Source of the DNA: Clostridiales bacterium | GTDB taxonomy: Bacteria > Bacillota > Clostridia > Christensenellales > Christensenellaceae | Direction: 5' to 3' | Length of the DNA stretch: 7,930 nt | NCBI GenBank assembly: GCA_003343685.1 | Contig: QAKS01000095.1 | Coordinates: forward strand, 1 to 7,930 | Part shown: positions 6,653 through 7,930 of the stretch, in pieces | How the letters are laid out: each line of letters starts with the position of its first letter | Position numbering within the stretch: position 1 is the stretch's first letter | Notes under the pieces: generated by a model | The model's database searches: none | Seen by the model: only the letters and a program-made list of their open reading frames with translations | What the model was told of the DNA's origin: nothing | Program-made: the position numbers and the translations under genes

Positions 6653-7114
6653 TTAGAACGGCAGGTTTTCGTCTTCCAGAATTACGCCGTTCAGCTCTTC
6701 GTCGTTAAACAATTCGTCTTCCTGTGGCGCGCTCTTCTTCGGAGCAGGAGCCGGGCTGCCATAACTGTCGGAAGCGCCGCCGTAAGAGGAGGAGCCGCCG
6801 CCCGCGCCGGGCTTGGCCAGAAATTCCACATCGTCGGCCTGCACCTCGGTAACATACCGCTTGCCGCTGCCGTCCTTTGCGTCGTAAGAGCGCGTCCGAA
6901 GCTCGCCTACGACGGAGACCTGCTGACCCTTGACGAGGTATTTCGCGCAGTTATCCGCGAGACCACGCCATGTGACGATGTTAATAAAATCGCTCTCGTC
7001 CCGGTTCATGCGGCGTGTGACCGCCACTGTAAAGGTGGCGACGGAAATGCCGCTCTGCGTCGTCCGAAGTTCAGGCTCTTTCGTGAGCCTGCCAACCAAA
7101 AAAACTTTGTTCAT
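6653..7114 (-). CDS. ssb: single-stranded DNA-binding protein
   Basis: SSB coats single-stranded DNA during replication, repair and recombination, and recruits partner proteins through its C-terminal tip. The 153-aa protein has an N-terminal OB-fold (about 1-100) starting [17 protein letters not shown], with FINIVTW (43-49) and the [13 protein letters not shown] strand (60-72). A flexible Gly/Ser/Tyr/Pro-rich linker follows (about 103-130), then an acidic end closing in EDENLPF. The canonical tip is DDDIPF; here Leu replaces Ile and Asn takes one acidic position, but the terminal Pro-Phe is kept. AAAGGAG (core about 7126-7129) lies within the end of rpsF, and only 6 nt separate the two genes. 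The position between rpsF and rpsR is the standard bacterial arrangement. Confidence 0.97.
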   Translation of the reverse strand: MNKVFLVGRLTKEPELRTTQSGISVATFTVAVTRRMNRDESDFINIVTWRGLADNCAKYLVKGQQVSVVGELRTRSYDAKDGSGKRYVTEVQADDVEFLAKPGAGGGSSSYGGASDSYGSPAPAPKKSAPQEDELFNDEELNGVILEDENLPF

Positions 7115-7120
7115 TGCCGT

Positions 7121-7417
7121 TTACGCTCCTTTTACGTCCTGCTTCTCAACCATGTAGCGCATGACGAAGTCGGATATCTGCATTTTCCGCTCAAGCTCTC
7201 TGGGGAGCTCGGGCTTGGCCTTAAAGTCTACAAGCACGTAGTAGCCGTCGTTCAGATCGTCAATGGGGTAAGCAAGCTTTTTCATGCCCCATTCGTCGGT
7301 CTTCTCCACCTCTCCGCCGTCAGAAGTTATGATGCCCGCGATCTGCTCAATAAGAGCGGCGCGCGCCTCTTCCTCCATGTCCGGCCTCAAGATGTACAAT
7401 ACCTGATAGCTGTTCAT
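7121..7417 (-). CDS. rpsF: 30S ribosomal protein S6
   Basis: S6 forms a heterodimer with S18 and binds 16S rRNA in the small-subunit platform. At 98 aa it has the normal length. The family pattern is clear: NSYQVLYILRPDMEEE at the start, GGEVEKTDEWGMKKLAYPIDD (about 34-54) and GYYVLVDFKA (58-67). DFVMRYMVEK (83-92) lies near the end. No poly-glutamate tail of the E. coli type is present. The ATG at 7417 has an ideal Shine-Dalgarno GGGAGGTGA (7424-7432 on the - strand) 6 nt upstream. It is the first gene of the operon with ssb and rpsR, driven by the promoter at 7510-7538, and its leader may bind the S6:S18 dimer. Confidence 0.97.
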   Translation of the reverse strand: MNSYQVLYILRPDMEEEARAALIEQIAGIITSDGGEVEKTDEWGMKKLAYPIDDLNDGYYVLVDFKAKPELPRELERKMQISDFVMRYMVEKQDVKGA

Positions 7418-7503
7418 TGTATTTCACCTCCCTTTGGACTATTGGCGCTTCTTTTGATCCAATCCGAAGCGCAAGGATGTAATGTTGCGGCATTTTTGCC
7501 GTA
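7418..7503 (-). promoter_or_regulatory. rpsF 5' leader, candidate S6:S18-binding autoregulatory RNA
   Basis: The leader from the inferred start site (about 7503) to the rpsF ATG is about 85 nt and is rich in pairing. A 5-bp hairpin CGGCA-AAAA-TGCCG (7488-7501, - strand sense) is followed by a 7-bp stem GCGCTTC/GAAGCGC (7466-7472 with 7445-7451). UCCUU (7473-7477) can pair with AAGGG at the Shine-Dalgarno sequence (7430-7434), one G-U pair included. ATTGG (7459-7463) can instead pair with CCAAT (7441-7445), excluding part of the main stem. Autoregulation of rpsF leaders by S6:S18 is known in bacteria; the match to that consensus is not verified here. Confidence 0.45.
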
Positions 7504-7509
7504 TTTCGC

Positions 7510-7538
7510 ATTATATCATAATTAGGAGGGCAAAACAA
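7510..7538 (-). promoter_or_regulatory. sigma-A-type promoter of rpsF-ssb-rpsR
   Basis: Read on the - strand, a perfect -10 box TATAAT (7510-7515) has an upstream TG (TGATATAAT, extended -10). A 17-nt spacer separates it from TTGTTT (7533-7538), a weak -35 box. Two tracts of six A residues (7542-7547 and 7549-7554) just upstream resemble an UP element, as expected for a highly expressed ribosomal protein operon. Confidence 0.8.
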
Positions 7539-7610
7539 GCGTTTTTTGTTTTTTGAAAAAATGAATAGAAAAAGAGCCCGTAAAAAGATAATAAAATTTT
7601 GGAAAATGAA

Positions 7611-7657
7611 TTGAAAATAGTGGGAAAAAGCTGTATGATAAACGTACTGAATATAAT
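7611..7657 (+). promoter_or_regulatory. candidate promoter(s) of the secreted-protein gene
   Basis: TTGAAA (7611-7616), a 17-nt spacer and TATGAT (7634-7639) make a good sigma-A-type promoter. A second, perfect TATAAT (7652-7657) lies downstream without a clear -35 box and could serve an overlapping promoter. Either would give a short leader to the ATG at 7700. The promoter faces away from the rpsF promoter. Confidence 0.6.
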
Positions 7658-7699
7658 ACAAAAGCAATGTATGAAAAAAGAAGAGGGGAGCAGAAAAGA

Positions 7700-7930
7700 A
7701 TGAAAAAGGTTTTTTGTATGATTCTGGCAGTTGTTATGGTTCTCGCATTCAGTACGACAGCGTTGGCGGCGTCAATCAGCGTACCGGTGACGACGATGGC
7801 TACGGGCAGCGAGACAGCCGCAGGGGGACAGATCAGCTATACTCATGCGGATAAGCTTGGGACGTCTGAGGCGGGAGCGGTTCAAACGGTGACGTTTGCA
7901 GAGCCGGGAGTGGCAATCGTAGCTATGGCG
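7700..7930 (+). CDS. secreted protein of unknown family (5' part only)
   Basis: Seventy-seven residues are visible before the window ends. The N-terminus is a textbook Sec signal peptide: MKK basic end, hydrophobic core VFCMILAVVMVLAF (4-17), then STTALA with a likely signal peptidase I cut after A23. C6 is inside the hydrophobic stretch and not in a lipobox, so it is not predicted to be a lipoprotein. The mature part visible (SISVPVTTMATGSETAAGG ... EPGVAIVAMA) is rich in Ala, Thr, Val and Gly, with no domain I recognise. AGGGGAG (7684-7690) lies 9 nt before the ATG. The gene is not in the ORF set of the flanking operons and is divergent from rpsF. It may be a surface or extracellular protein; function is unknown. 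Confidence 0.8.
   Translation, partial: MKKVFCMILAVVMVLAFSTTALAASISVPVTTMATGSETAAGGQISYTHADKLGTSEAGAVQTVTFAEPGVAIVAMA

Noticed and set aside
7347..7667. Open frame on the - strand upstream of and overlapping rpsF
   Set aside because: It spans the rpsF promoter and leader, is Phe/Tyr/Lys rich from AT-rich DNA, and overlaps the S6 start in another frame.
1..7930. CRISPR array, transposase, integrase, tRNA or rRNA
   Set aside because: No regularly spaced direct repeats, no insertion sequence ends or transposase motifs, and no cloverleaf or rRNA signature were seen on either strand.

Overview
The window reads as a chromosomal segment from a low-to-mid GC Gram-positive bacterium of the Clostridia, probably an anaerobic gut-type lineage. 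The basis is the fab/acc gene order, strong purine-rich ribosome binding sites (GGGAGGTGA, GGGGAGGTGA), separate accD and short accA genes, and the rpsF-ssb-rpsR block. The codon use is fairly GC-rich with AT-rich intergenic DNA. A genus cannot be named from the sequence alone.

Positions 61-6113 (+ strand) hold a type II fatty acid synthesis and acetyl-CoA carboxylase operon: fabG, fabF, accB, fabZ, accC, accD, accA. The four acc genes together encode a complete heteromeric acetyl-CoA carboxylase (biotin carrier, biotin carboxylase, and the beta and alpha carboxyltransferase subunits), which makes malonyl-CoA. The fab genes encode the condensing enzyme, the ketoreductase and the dehydratase of the elongation cycle. 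Enoyl-ACP reductase, ACP, FabD and FabH are not in the window; at least some probably lie upstream. Most genes are separated by 3-30 nt or overlap (accD/accA share GTGA). The exception is a 72-bp AT-rich gap with a perfect hairpin between fabG and fabF.

Positions 6114-6374 are a convergent intergenic region. It ends in a strong bidirectional terminator (about 6325-6356). Before that lies about 210 bp of non-coding DNA with several nested complementary segments, the best candidate here for an undescribed structured RNA or dispersed repeat.

Positions 6375-7417 (- strand) hold rpsF-ssb-rpsR, transcribed in that order, encoding S6, SSB and S18. A good extended -10 promoter (7510-7515) with A-tracts upstream drives it, and an approximately 85-nt leader with hairpins may be an S6:S18 autoregulatory element.

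Positions 7418-7699 are the shared divergent promoter region. At 7700 a + strand gene begins, encoding a protein with a clear Sec signal peptide; it runs off the window end and its family is not recognised.
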